Below, one piece after another: positions 25,701-33,894 of a DNA stretch of 36,538 nucleotides. The notes under the pieces were generated by a model that was given only the letters and a program-made list of their open reading frames with translations, did no database searches and was not told the origin of the DNA. The translations under genes and the position numbers were made by a program. Position 1 is the first letter of the stretch. Each line of letters begins with the position of its first letter. The DNA is from Prevotella heparinolytica (lineage in GTDB: Bacteria > Bacteroidota > Bacteroidia > Bacteroidales > Bacteroidaceae). Where the stretch lies: NCBI RefSeq assembly GCF_004342845.1, contig NZ_SLXB01000030.1:1-36538 (forward strand), read 5' to 3'.

Positions 25701-26474
25701 ATGAAAGAGGAAATAAAATTTGACCCTAAAAACTTTCGTATCCATAACGACCGGAACAAGAGGGTTATTCGCAAGAGCCTTGAAGATTGCGGCGCCGGAC
25801 GTTCTGTCCTCATGGATAAGGATAATTACTTGATAGCAGGTAATGGAGTATATGAACAGGCGCAAGAACTTGGGATTCCGGTCCGCATTATCGAGACTGA
25901 TGGCAAAGAGCTTGTTGTGGTAAAGCGAAAAGATTTAGCTCTTGGAGACAATCGACGTAAGCTGCTTGCTCTTGCCGACAATCATGCTTCCGATACGTCT
26001 GAATTTGATATGGATTTGGTGATAGAGAACTTCTCGGAAGATGTATTACACGATTGGGAGTTTTCGGTAGATGATATTCAACTTGATGCTCCGGATGGCG
26101 ATGCGAATAAGAATGAAAGCTTTTACACGAAGAAAATAGTCTCTCCCATATATACACCAACCGGAGAAAAGCCGAAATTGTCCGAACTATGTAATCTTGA
26201 ACGTTACCATGAATTATTAAAACGCATAAGAGAATCCGGAGTAAGCTGTGATATAGAGGCATTCCTTGCCATTGCTGCATCACGGCATATAGTTTTTGAT
26301 TACGGAAAGATAGCAGAGTTTTACGCTCATGCGGATAAGCAGTTGCAGGAGCTTATGGAAGATTCGGCCCTTGTGATCGTAGACTTCAATAAGGCGATAG
26401 AGCTTGGCTATGTCTGTTTGAAGGAAGAATTGTTGGATTCTTACATGGAGGACCACGCAGATGATGAGGAATAA
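25701..26474 (+). CDS. ParB-N domain phage protein
   Basis: The N-terminal ~110 residues of this 257-residue protein form a ParB/sulfiredoxin-type domain (KFDPKNFRIHNDRN, LIAGNGVYEQAQELG, LALGDNRRKLLALADNHA). The remainder is helical. Phage proteins of this kind usually sit near DNA modification genes or terminase rather than in partition. It overlaps by 14 bases the glycosyltransferase-like gene downstream, which supports a joint role in DNA modification. It is not the PRTRC ParB in the usual first position, although it could have taken that role. Confidence 0.75.
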   Translation: MKEEIKFDPKNFRIHNDRNKRVIRKSLEDCGAGRSVLMDKDNYLIAGNGVYEQAQELGIPVRIIETDGKELVVVKRKDLALGDNRRKLLALADNHASDTSEFDMDLVIENFSEDVLHDWEFSVDDIQLDAPDGDANKNESFYTKKIVSPIYTPTGEKPKLSELCNLERYHELLKRIRESGVSCDIEAFLAIAASRHIVFDYGKIAEFYAHADKQLQELMEDSALVIVDFNKAIELGYVCLKEELLDSYMEDHADDEE

Positions 26475-27312
26475 TTGTTTTGTGGCTCTAATATTGACGC
26501 ACGGAAGGCCGGATAAGGTCTACACTGTTAAGACGTTGAGAAAGTGCGGATATACCGGTGATATTATCCTTGTTGTTGATAATGAAGATAGGACCGTCGA
26601 TGAGTACAAGAAGAAGTATGACGATGTATATGTATTTGACAAAAAGGCTGTGGCTTCACAAATTGACGAAGGGGATAATTTTAACGACCGCCGGGCCATC
26701 ATATATGCGAGAAATGCAGCTTTTGACATCGCAAAAGAACGGGGATATAGATACTTCATAGAACTTGATGATGATTATATGGAGTTCTCATACACGTATA
26801 ACAGAGACGGGGAAATGAAGCAGAGAAGTATCTATAATCTCGACAGGGTTTTTGATGCGTTGGTCGACTTTAAGAATAGTACTGGTGCCATCACTGTAGC
26901 TCTTGCACAGAGGGGCGATTTTGTCGGCGGAAAGGGTAATAACATCGTGCGCGGTGAGATTCTTAAAAGAAAGGCTATGAATTCTTTCATATGTGACACC
27001 GAGAGACCATTCGAGTTCTTCGGAAAGATAAACGAGGATGTGAATACATATACCGTTCTTGGCGGAAGAGGAGAGTTGTTCTTCCAAGTGCCTCATGTGT
27101 CATTGAATCAAATGACTACACAACAATCTGACGGAGGTATGACGGATATATATCTTGATAGCGGTACTTATGTTAAGTCTTTCTATACAGTTATGTATGC
27201 GCCTTCATGCACGAAAATACGACCGATGGGAGCGGTATATTCAAGATTGCATCATAGCATAAATTGGAATAACGCTGTGCCTAAAATCATTCCGGAGAGT
27301 ATAAAGAAATAA
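26461..27312 (+). CDS. TET-associated glycosyltransferase (TAGT)-like protein
   Basis: The 283-residue protein resembles TAGT, a GT-A-fold glycosyltransferase family predicted from phage neighbourhoods with TET/JBP oxygenases to add sugars to oxidised pyrimidines in DNA. ILTHGRPDKVYTVKTLRKCG at the start, LDDDY (residues 102-106, the DxD metal site), KINEDVNTY (189-197) and GGMTDIYLDSGTYVKSFY are the segments I recognise. It overlaps the ParB-domain gene and ends at a bidirectional terminator. No TET/JBP enzyme is encoded in the window, so the acceptor is unknown. Two ATG codons lie in tandem at the start. Confidence 0.78.
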   Translation: MMRNNCFVALILTHGRPDKVYTVKTLRKCGYTGDIILVVDNEDRTVDEYKKKYDDVYVFDKKAVASQIDEGDNFNDRRAIIYARNAAFDIAKERGYRYFIELDDDYMEFSYTYNRDGEMKQRSIYNLDRVFDALVDFKNSTGAITVALAQRGDFVGGKGNNIVRGEILKRKAMNSFICDTERPFEFFGKINEDVNTYTVLGGRGELFFQVPHVSLNQMTTQQSDGGMTDIYLDSGTYVKSFYTVMYAPSCTKIRPMGAVYSRLHHSINWNNAVPKIIPESIKK

Positions 27313-27365
27313 AAATAAACTTGTTCATGCTTGGTTAAAGTTTTATGGTTGATGTTTAGTTGAAA

Positions 27366-27396
27366 AAATAGCCAGAGTTTAGTGCTCCGGCTATTT
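27366..27396. terminator. Bidirectional terminator between convergent genes
   Basis: AAATAGCCAGAG (27366-27377) pairs with CTCCGGCTATTT (27385-27396) with one wobble. A-rich bases lie on the left. It separates the early operon from the leftward secreted-protein gene. Confidence 0.75.
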
Positions 27397-27402
27397 AATT
27401 GA

Positions 27403-27963
27403 CTATAAATGGGCTTTTAAATTATCCATTGATTGATTTAATAAAGATATTATCTCGATAATATTGTCGGATTTCATGAAATTTTGTGACCTGTTTGTAT
27501 AACTTTTTGTCTGTATATATATCTTCCATGTTTTTTCTTTTTTTGTTGAGCTTAGAAATGCTCCAAGGCTAACCCCATCTTTAGTTTTATATTCACATTC
27601 AACGTAATTTTCTGGTATAGTTGTGATTATATTATCTTTGATGTAAGTTAACGATTTAATACAACCTGCTAACTCATCATAATCCAATGTACCGATATAT
27701 GTGTCTGTTCCTAAAGAAGAATAATAAGAAGTTTCAATGCGAAGAGCACCGGTCTTTGTTCCAGCAGAAATATCTGTAATTACTATATTTTGAAAAGTAA
27801 CACCAGCAACTTTTCCGATATCGTAAAAATCTTTTTTCAAAAGAACACCATCTTTCTTTAATAATTCTACTGCTTTACTTTTGGAAGCTTCTTCCTGTTT
27901 CTTTTCTTGAGCATTAGCCGATAAACAAAATAGTGTAATCAGCATAAATAACACTTTCTTCAT
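27403..27963 (-). CDS. Secreted protein of unknown function (prophage cargo)
   Basis: The 186-residue protein starts with a clear signal peptide (MKKVLFMLITLFCLSANA, cleavage likely before QEKK), so it is exported to the periplasm or beyond. The mature part mixes a charged helix and beta-strand-rich sequence with no recognised motif. It is transcribed against the phage operon from its own Bacteroides-type promoter (28000-27993 on the minus strand). That layout is typical of a gene expressed in the lysogen rather than during lytic growth. Confidence 0.75.
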   Translation of the reverse strand: MKKVLFMLITLFCLSANAQEKKQEEASKSKAVELLKKDGVLLKKDFYDIGKVAGVTFQNIVITDISAGTKTGALRIETSYYSSLGTDTYIGTLDYDELAGCIKSLTYIKDNIITTIPENYVECEYKTKDGVSLGAFLSSTKKEKTWKIYIQTKSYTNRSQNFMKSDNIIEIISLLNQSMDNLKAHL

Positions 27964-27992
27964 AATTGTAATTTTTAAGATTAAACAATGTA

Positions 27993-28023
27993 CAAAAGTA
28001 AGAAGCTGTTTTTATTTCGCAAA
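27993..28023 (-). promoter_or_regulatory. Promoter of the secreted-protein gene
   Basis: On the minus strand TTTG (28023-28020) and TACTTTTG (28000-27993) are 19 bases apart. The start codon lies 30 bases beyond the box. Confidence 0.7.
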
Positions 28024-28095
28024 AAAAACAGTACGATAATTTTGTAGGTATATATTAAAAAGCCGTGGAATTGACATCTCAAATTTAGCCCAAAG

Positions 28096-28127
28096 TTGAA
28101 TGGATAGATAAATTTTAGCTAACTTTG
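28096..28127 (+). promoter_or_regulatory. Promoter of the Ig-like lipoprotein gene
   Basis: TTG (28096-28098) and TAACTTTG (28120-28127) with 21 bases between form a plausible promoter. The ATG is at 28160. Confidence 0.6.
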
Positions 28128-28159
28128 GCGAGATATTTTATTCCAAAACAAAAAATAGA

Positions 28160-28870
28160 ATGAAAAAGACTTTATTTGTGATAATGGCGGTTGTTTTGCC
28201 ATTGGTGTTTTCTGCATGTAGCAGTGGAGGGAACGAGATAGACACTTCAGATGTAATTACACTCAATAAGTCCGAAGTGGAATTACTGCATAATGAAACG
28301 TTTCAACTAAAAATTTCAGGGAATAATAATCGTCTTGTTTTTGAAGTTGAAAACGAGAATATTGCCAAAGTTGATGAGAATGGGCTTATTACCGGAAATG
28401 TAAAAGGTGAAACAAATGTGGTAGTAAAAGCAGGTAAATCATCAGCAAAATGCTCTGTAAAAGTAAACACGTCGGTAAACGATATAAGAGAACCTTATTT
28501 TTTGTTTGGAAAAGGTTACGATGAAGTAAACCGCATTGTGACGGCCGATAAAGAGCCTATTGTAGTTGGAAGTCTCGAACGCAAGCCTGGAAGAAGTATT
28601 TCGTTTAGGACTTCCGAAAATTATGTACAATATATATATGCCTATTTGTTTGATGATACAGAGAAACTTGATAAAATATCTATTATGATTGATTGTCGTA
28701 GGTATAAGACAGAGTATTACCGTTTGTTGGACTTTGCTTTGGAAAGATACTTTATTGTATCTCAACCCGGCACTATGAAATATAACTTGATGTCTATTGA
28801 TAAGAAGATGATAGTTTCAACTGACCTAAAAACAGAGGTATTTTCTCTTATGTTTCGAGAAAATAATTAG
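28160..28870 (+). CDS. Lipoprotein with bacterial Ig-like (BIG2) domain (prophage cargo)
   Basis: The 236-residue precursor has a lipoprotein signal with lipobox LVFSAC, so Cys20 is probably lipidated; the following SSGGNE is a common Bacteroides outer-membrane-lipoprotein tail. Residues about 33-100 form a BIG2-type Ig-like domain (VITLNKSEVELLHNE, IAKVDENGLITGNVKGET, VVVKAGKSSA). The C-terminal ~130 residues are unrecognised. It has its own promoter and lies divergent to the secreted-protein gene. It may alter the lysogen surface or block other phages, but that is inference. Confidence 0.8.
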   Translation: MKKTLFVIMAVVLPLVFSACSSGGNEIDTSDVITLNKSEVELLHNETFQLKISGNNNRLVFEVENENIAKVDENGLITGNVKGETNVVVKAGKSSAKCSVKVNTSVNDIREPYFLFGKGYDEVNRIVTADKEPIVVGSLERKPGRSISFRTSENYVQYIYAYLFDDTEKLDKISIMIDCRRYKTEYYRLLDFALERYFIVSQPGTMKYNLMSIDKKMIVSTDLKTEVFSLMFRENN

Positions 28871-28876
28871 AATAGT

Positions 28877-28907
28877 TTTGCAAGATAAAAAGAACTTGCT
28901 ACATTTG
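28877..28907 (+). promoter_or_regulatory. Promoter of the antirepressor operon
   Basis: TTTG (28877-28880) and TACATTTG (28900-28907), 19 bases apart, form a near-ideal promoter. A structured leader of almost 200 bases follows before the antirepressor gene. Confidence 0.75.
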
Positions 28908-28917
28908 CAATGTTCAA

Positions 28918-28972
28918 ACATCATGAGAGCGATGTATAAGGCTCTCAAACAAAAGTTGAGGGCTATTTTTAT
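28918..28972 (+). terminator. Leader with competing hairpins (attenuator-like)
   Basis: GAGAGC (28925-28930) can pair with GCTCTC (28941-28946). The same GCTCTCAA (28941-28948) can instead pair with TTGAGGGC (28956-28963), which is followed by TATTTTTAT and looks like a terminator. The two structures exclude each other. A third small stem, ACATC with GATGT, spans 28918-28935. Confidence 0.6.
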
Positions 28973-29101
28973 ATAGTCGCAGCAGAAAAGAAAATTATCT
29001 ATTGGTGTCCGTACCCCTGTGTGTTAGCTGTAATGGCGCACAAAACAACTCTCGTGGTGTTTGAACAGCAGGAAAGGCGGGCACCTCTTATTTTTATAAT
29101 T

Positions 29102-29893
29102 ATGTTCAAAACCACGAAGACGCACATTCAGGCGTTCAACAGCGCACAATTCGGGGAGTTGCGCACCCATCAAGCACTAAACGGTATTATATGGTTTTGC
29201 CTTAACGATGTGATGAGATCGCTTGGTCTCACTCATGTTACTGAATTGAAAAAGAGGCTAAATGAAAAGGGGTGCAATACTATTGCAGTCCCTACAAATG
29301 GTGGCAAGCAACATGCGATTTTCATCGACGAGCCTAATCTTTATCGTTGTATTTTTCAATCTCGCAAGAAAGAAGCCGAGAAATTCCAGAGCTGGGTATT
29401 TGAAGAAGTTTTGCCTGCCATTCGTCAGTCTGGCGGCTACATCTCTACCCAACAAGAGGATACTCCCGAACTGATTATGGCAAGGGCGTTGCAAGTGGCG
29501 CAGACTACTATTGAACGTCACAAGCAGCAGCTTCAAATCGTGGAAGCCGAGCGCGACCACTATCAGGAAGAAGTAAAAGCCCTTGCCCCCAAAGCCGAGT
29601 ACACCGACAATGTTCTTCAATCTACCAGTACCTACACGATGACGCAGGTAGCGAAAGAGCTTGGTTTCACTTGCGCGACCGCCCTCTGTTTCAAGTTAAA
29701 GACTATCGGCGTAATGTTCCGCCAGAGCGGGCAATGGATGCTTACGGCAAAATACTGCGGTAAGGACTTGACAAAGACGCGCACGCACCATTACACGCAT
29801 TCCGACGGGCGTACCGGCTCTAACACTATCACGGTATTTACAGAGAAAGGTAGGATGTATTTACACTCATTGCAGGAAGGAGGTAGGCTATGA
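29102..29893 (+). CDS. Phage antirepressor (BRO-N plus KilAC/ANT domain)
   Basis: Residues ~1-110 of this 263-residue protein form a BRO-N domain (WFCLNDVMRSLGL, SWVFEEVLPAIRQSGGYI). A coiled-coil linker follows (TTIERHKQQLQIVEAERDHY), then a C-terminal phage-antirepressor (KilAC) domain (YTMTQVAKELGF, GVMFRQSGQWMLTAKY). Such proteins inactivate repressors or regulate the lytic switch. I chose the ATG at 29102; the frame is open upstream to 29021, but those residues are not typical of the family. It overlaps the next small gene by four bases. Confidence 0.88.
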   Translation: MFKTTKTHIQAFNSAQFGELRTHQALNGIIWFCLNDVMRSLGLTHVTELKKRLNEKGCNTIAVPTNGGKQHAIFIDEPNLYRCIFQSRKKEAEKFQSWVFEEVLPAIRQSGGYISTQQEDTPELIMARALQVAQTTIERHKQQLQIVEAERDHYQEEVKALAPKAEYTDNVLQSTSTYTMTQVAKELGFTCATALCFKLKTIGVMFRQSGQWMLTAKYCGKDLTKTRTHHYTHSDGRTGSNTITVFTEKGRMYLHSLQEGGRL

Positions 29894-30078
29894 ATAACGA
29901 TAAAACTTCAATAGACAATTACTCCAACCCGGAGCAGCAGGCGGCATTCGATGCCGGTCGTGCCATCGGACGCACGGAGGGTATGATAATCTACCAGCAG
30001 CATATCATCAAGCAGATGACGGATGAGTGCGTGAAGCTTAGAACGAAATTGCAAGAACAGAAAGGAGGTAAGCTATGA
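29890..30078 (+). CDS. Small hypothetical phage protein
   Basis: The 62-residue protein overlaps the antirepressor stop by four bases and the next gene by four. It is helical (AAFDAGRAIGRTEGMIIYQQHIIKQMTDE) and likely a coiled coil. No function is recognised; its coupling to its neighbours supports it being real. Confidence 0.65.
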   Translation: MNNDKTSIDNYSNPEQQAAFDAGRAIGRTEGMIIYQQHIIKQMTDECVKLRTKLQEQKGGKL

Positions 30079-30332
30079 GACCGAAACCGTATATTTTCAA
30101 TAAGGAGCGCGAGGCAGCTATCGCGTTGATGAAAGACGTAAAGAATCTGCGTGACCGCATGGATGAGTTTTGCGAGTTGTGCGAGCACACCGACCTTGAT
30201 GATTTGGAGTATGTCGAAAAGATAAAGCGGCATGAGGAATATATTTACAGCTTGCAGTCGGAACTTGGCAGGCTCGTGGGATATACCATAACGAGTGATA
30301 TCCTGGAAGGGGAAGAGGTATCTATACCATAG
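30075..30332 (+). CDS. Small hypothetical phage protein
   Basis: The 85-residue, acidic and helical protein (KEREAAIALMKDVKNLRDRMDEFCELCEHTD) contains a CELC pair but no other cysteines. It is translationally coupled to the preceding gene by an ATGA overlap and ends just before a strong hairpin at 30360. Function unknown. Confidence 0.65.
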   Translation: MRPKPYIFNKEREAAIALMKDVKNLRDRMDEFCELCEHTDLDDLEYVEKIKRHEEYIYSLQSELGRLVGYTITSDILEGEEVSIP

Positions 30333-30359
30333 TTGCTACTCTGTTTTGATCTGTTGATG

Positions 30360-30391
30360 GCGGGGATGCTCCTTTAATGGGGTGTCCTCGC
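30360..30391 (+). terminator. Hairpin between the antirepressor operon and terminase
   Basis: A 13-base arm (30360-30372) pairs completely, with four wobbles, with 30379-30391 over a six-base loop. TTTCGTTTT follows. It would separate the switch genes from the late packaging genes, or act as a site for late antitermination. Confidence 0.65.
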
Positions 30392-30447
30392 TTTCGTTTT
30401 ATGCGCTGAAAAGTGGCTTCCCTTTTATATTTTACGATAAAAAGCGT

Positions 30448-30945
30448 ATGGCTCGTTATAATAAAGAAATAGTAGAGCGGATTTGCGCATTTATCCGTGA
30501 AGATAGCTACACGATTGAAGAGATATGCAGGAATGTAAATATTTCAAAGGATACGTATTATCGTTGGTTATCAGAGAAAGCGGACTTTTCGGACGCCGTT
30601 AAAAAGGCAAACGACGATTTCAATGCTTCGATGGTAGCAGAAGCTAAACGCTCTCTTGTGAAGCTCGTTAAAGGCTATACGGTACAGGAAAAGAAAACCG
30701 TCACCGCCGATACTGGAAAGAAAGATGAAAATGGAAAACCTATCGTAAAAGTAAAAGAACATACAGTCGTAGATAAACATTATCAGCCCAATGTTGCAGC
30801 CGTTATTTTCACGCTTACTAATAGAGATCCTGAAAACTGGAAGAATAAGCAGAATACGGAGCTATCCGGAGAGGTGGGAATAAAGAGTCAGCTTGAATCA
30901 ATGACGGACGAGGAGTTGCAGAAAATTATAGATGGAGAGGAATAG
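30448..30945 (+). CDS. Terminase small subunit
   Basis: The 165-residue protein has an N-terminal helix-turn-helix (MARYNKEIVERICAFIRE, YTIEEICRNVNISKDTYYRW) like those of phage small terminases, which bind the packaging site. A beta-rich segment and the DRDPENWKNK motif common in these proteins follow. The start is the ATG at 30448; upstream sequence in frame overlaps the terminator hairpin and does not look coding. It overlaps the large subunit by 14 bases. Confidence 0.85.
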   Translation: MARYNKEIVERICAFIREDSYTIEEICRNVNISKDTYYRWLSEKADFSDAVKKANDDFNASMVAEAKRSLVKLVKGYTVQEKKTVTADTGKKDENGKPIVKVKEHTVVDKHYQPNVAAVIFTLTNRDPENWKNKQNTELSGEVGIKSQLESMTDEELQKIIDGEE

Positions 30946-32371
30946 GCGCGACATATTGTTACTTAAAGCTGAGGCGGCAACGATACTGCGTAAGCGAGAA
31001 GCCCGGAAAACATTCTGGGCTTTCTGCTTGTATATGGACCCTAAGTTTTTTGCAAAACGGCTGTTCCTTAAAAAGGTGGCCGATGCTTATCAGCGCGTAC
31101 ATGAAAAGTATTCCGATGGGCTTTCTTGGAGCCTTGCAGTCAGCATGCCACCTCGCGCCGGTAAGTCGTATATCTCTTCTCTATTTATCGCATGGATGCT
31201 CGGGCACTTTCCGGAGGAGAGTGTGATGCGTAACTGTTGTTCCGATACCCTGTATAACAAGTTATCATACGATGCGCGTAATATCATCCGCTCGTGTCGA
31301 TTCTCGGAGATATTTCCGGATGCAAAGCTAAGCCAAGACAAACAGAATGTAAAGGGTTGGAGTCTTACAGCGGCTCGCCAAGTGAGTTATTTCGGAGCAG
31401 GTGTTGGTGGTACGGTTATCGGATTCGGTGCGTCTATGCTCGCTATGACTGATGACTTATATAAGTCATTGGAAGATGCTCTTTCAGATACCAACAACGA
31501 AAAGGTTTGGAGTTGGAAGCAGGGTACGCACGATTCACGTTTGGAAAAGAATTGTTGCCGCATCGATATTGGTACTCGTTGGTCATCTTCGGATGTGCTC
31601 GGACGTATGGAAGAGGCTGGGAAATACGATGAGATTATACGTATCGCCGCCCTTGATGAAAACGATGAGTCGTTCTGTGAGGATGTGCACACGACGGAGT
31701 ATTACCGCGAGTTGAGGCTTGAAACGGATGACAGTATATGGTGTGCGGAGTACATGCAGGAGCCTATTGAGGCTATCGGTCTACTGTTCCCCAAATCGGA
31801 ACTAATGTACTTTAAGTTCGATGAGCTTAAGGGCAAGACGCCAGACGGGAATATTGGTGCTTGTGACGTTGCCGACAAAGGAAACGATGACTTGTGCGCC
31901 CCGTTCGCGGATGTGTACGGTGATCGCCTGTTCATTACAGATGTTGTCTTCACGAAGGATGCGGTAGAGATTACAGAGCCTCGCGTAGCACAGGCAGTCA
32001 TTGATAATAAGTGCGACCAGATGCGCATTGAAGCGAACAACGGTGGGCGCATCTTCGCTATCAATGTGCGAAAGACTGTGAAAGGGCGTAACAGTAAGTG
32101 CGAGATACAGGCACGGCACACAACACAGAATAAAGAGACTCGTATATTGATGCGTGCAGGATGGATAAAGAAGCACTGTGTGTTCCTTGCTCCAACGGAA
32201 TATAAGAAAGGCTCTGACTATGACCGTTTCATGAAATCTCTTACCAAGTACAAGAAAGAGGGTGGGAATGAACATGACGATGCGCCTGACGGTATGACCA
32301 TTCTTGCAGAGTTTGCGGAGTCGATCGGAATGAAGACTAAGACCGTAAAGCGAAAGGTTGGGCGCGGATAG
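30932..32371 (+). CDS. Terminase large subunit
   Basis: The large terminase is the ATPase motor and nuclease that packages phage DNA. This 479-residue protein has a Walker A at PPRAGKS (residues 73-79), a Walker B near MLAMTDD (169-175), the coupling segment IGTRWSSSDVLGR (213-225) and the RNase H-like nuclease Asp312 in ACDVADKGNDD. The length is typical. It follows the small subunit with a 14-base overlap and precedes the portal, the usual late-gene order. Confidence 0.95.
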   Translation: MERNRRDILLLKAEAATILRKREARKTFWAFCLYMDPKFFAKRLFLKKVADAYQRVHEKYSDGLSWSLAVSMPPRAGKSYISSLFIAWMLGHFPEESVMRNCCSDTLYNKLSYDARNIIRSCRFSEIFPDAKLSQDKQNVKGWSLTAARQVSYFGAGVGGTVIGFGASMLAMTDDLYKSLEDALSDTNNEKVWSWKQGTHDSRLEKNCCRIDIGTRWSSSDVLGRMEEAGKYDEIIRIAALDENDESFCEDVHTTEYYRELRLETDDSIWCAEYMQEPIEAIGLLFPKSELMYFKFDELKGKTPDGNIGACDVADKGNDDLCAPFADVYGDRLFITDVVFTKDAVEITEPRVAQAVIDNKCDQMRIEANNGGRIFAINVRKTVKGRNSKCEIQARHTTQNKETRILMRAGWIKKHCVFLAPTEYKKGSDYDRFMKSLTKYKKEGGNEHDDAPDGMTILAEFAESIGMKTKTVKRKVGRG

Positions 32372-32427
32372 TAATTTGCTGCATCGTTATAAAACGCACG
32401 CTTGGATATATTTTAAGAGAAAAATAT

Positions 32428-33894
32428 ATGCCGAGTATTCAGGAGATTTTAGCAAAAGACGATTTTAGTGCCATCGTCAGCGATTTATGTAAAGACACGA
32501 GAGAGAATCGCTATCCTCGTGAGTATATGGAAGAGTATAACGGTGACCGAACACGCCGCCCGGATTCAGTAGGATTCAGGCAGCCGAAGACTATTGCCGT
32601 ATATTCCGATACACTAACCGATAAGGAGGGTAACCCTGTCCGATTAGAGGATAAAACCATTCAAGTTGCAAAGGTTGTTACTAATATCCCGAAGCGTATT
32701 GTACGTACCGCTGTAGCGTTCATGTTCGGCGGGGAGATGACTCTGTCTGCGGAAGATCCTAACGAAGGGTTCGATGAGTTCAAGAAAGTTTTCGTCCGCA
32801 AGCTCAAGATGCAATCCATACTTCGCAAGTTTGCCCGTAAGGTACTGTCAGAGACGAAAGCGGCTATCGTTTTCTATCCGATAATAAAGCATGAAAAGGA
32901 CATTTCAGGTAATGCCAAAAAGGTTTCTGTTCTTAAATGTAAGATACTATCTACTCCTAAGAGCTTGAATGAAACGTGTGAGTTCTATCCGCATTTCGAT
33001 GAAGGCGATGATATGGACGGATTCATTCATAAGTACAATGCGGATGTTGACGGTTCTAATTGCGAATGTATCACTATCTATACTGCCGAAACAATCTATA
33101 CTGCCGTGAAGTATAACGGAGTATGGAATATCAGTAAAAAGCCTAACCTGTTTAAGAAGATTCCAGTTGTATATGCCGAAGTAGATGAACCCGAATGGGA
33201 TTGTATCGCCAATCCTATGGATAAATACGAGATGCGTCTCTCTCGTGTGTCCGATACGAACGATTATTTTTCGGAACCGATATTGAAAACGTATGGTCTT
33301 GCCAATCTACCAAGCAAAGAAACGGTAGGTAAAGAATTGAACTTCTCAATGGAGATAGACCCCGATACGGGTACGGCGTATCATGGCGATGCTGATTATC
33401 TCGCATGGCAACAGTCTATCGATTCCATTAAAGAAGAGCTTGATCGTCTAAAGAGCGAGATAGATTCCGGATCGTCCACTCCAGACCTATCGTTTAATAA
33501 TCTTCAGGGTATCGGCAATCTTAGCGGTGTGGCCCGTAAGTTTATGACTATTGAGGCTACAGTTAAGGCAAGCGAAAATATGGAAATATTCGGCCCCGTC
33601 GTGCAACGTGCGGTTGCTATCATACAGGCCGGTATGATTAATATTTCGCACACTAAATATGCCTCGCAGCTTGAAGATAACTATATCGATGTAGAGTTTG
33701 GCACTGTTCTTCCTGAAGACGTTGCCGAAGAATTGAAGAATCTTGAAACAGCCTCACAGTTCAACTCAATGGAAACAATCATCAAAAACTCACCATATAC
33801 GGATAACGTGCAGGAAGAGCTTGCGAGAAAGAAGCAGGACAAGAAAGATGAGGCTGCTAATAACCTTATGCCCGGACTAACATTCAATGAATGA
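32428..33894 (+). CDS. Phage portal protein (SPP1 gp6-like)
   Basis: The portal forms the dodecameric DNA entry ring of the capsid. The 488-residue protein has the SPP1-type features: the KRIVRTAVAFMFGGEM segment near residue 95, a central beta/alpha core, the IDSIKEELDRLKSEID helix near residue 335 and a helical C-terminus. Length and position after terminase fit. Its stop overlaps the next start by four bases. Confidence 0.9.
   Translation: MPSIQEILAKDDFSAIVSDLCKDTRENRYPREYMEEYNGDRTRRPDSVGFRQPKTIAVYSDTLTDKEGNPVRLEDKTIQVAKVVTNIPKRIVRTAVAFMFGGEMTLSAEDPNEGFDEFKKVFVRKLKMQSILRKFARKVLSETKAAIVFYPIIKHEKDISGNAKKVSVLKCKILSTPKSLNETCEFYPHFDEGDDMDGFIHKYNADVDGSNCECITIYTAETIYTAVKYNGVWNISKKPNLFKKIPVVYAEVDEPEWDCIANPMDKYEMRLSRVSDTNDYFSEPILKTYGLANLPSKETVGKELNFSMEIDPDTGTAYHGDADYLAWQQSIDSIKEELDRLKSEIDSGSSTPDLSFNNLQGIGNLSGVARKFMTIEATVKASENMEIFGPVVQRAVAIIQAGMINISHTKYASQLEDNYIDVEFGTVLPEDVAEELKNLETASQFNSMETIIKNSPYTDNVQEELARKKQDKKDEAANNLMPGLTFNE

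Noticed and set aside
25701..26474. Canonical PRTRC ParB protein
   Set aside because: It is far downstream of the cassette, overlaps the glycosyltransferase gene and looks like the phage-type ParB-N proteins found near DNA modification genes.
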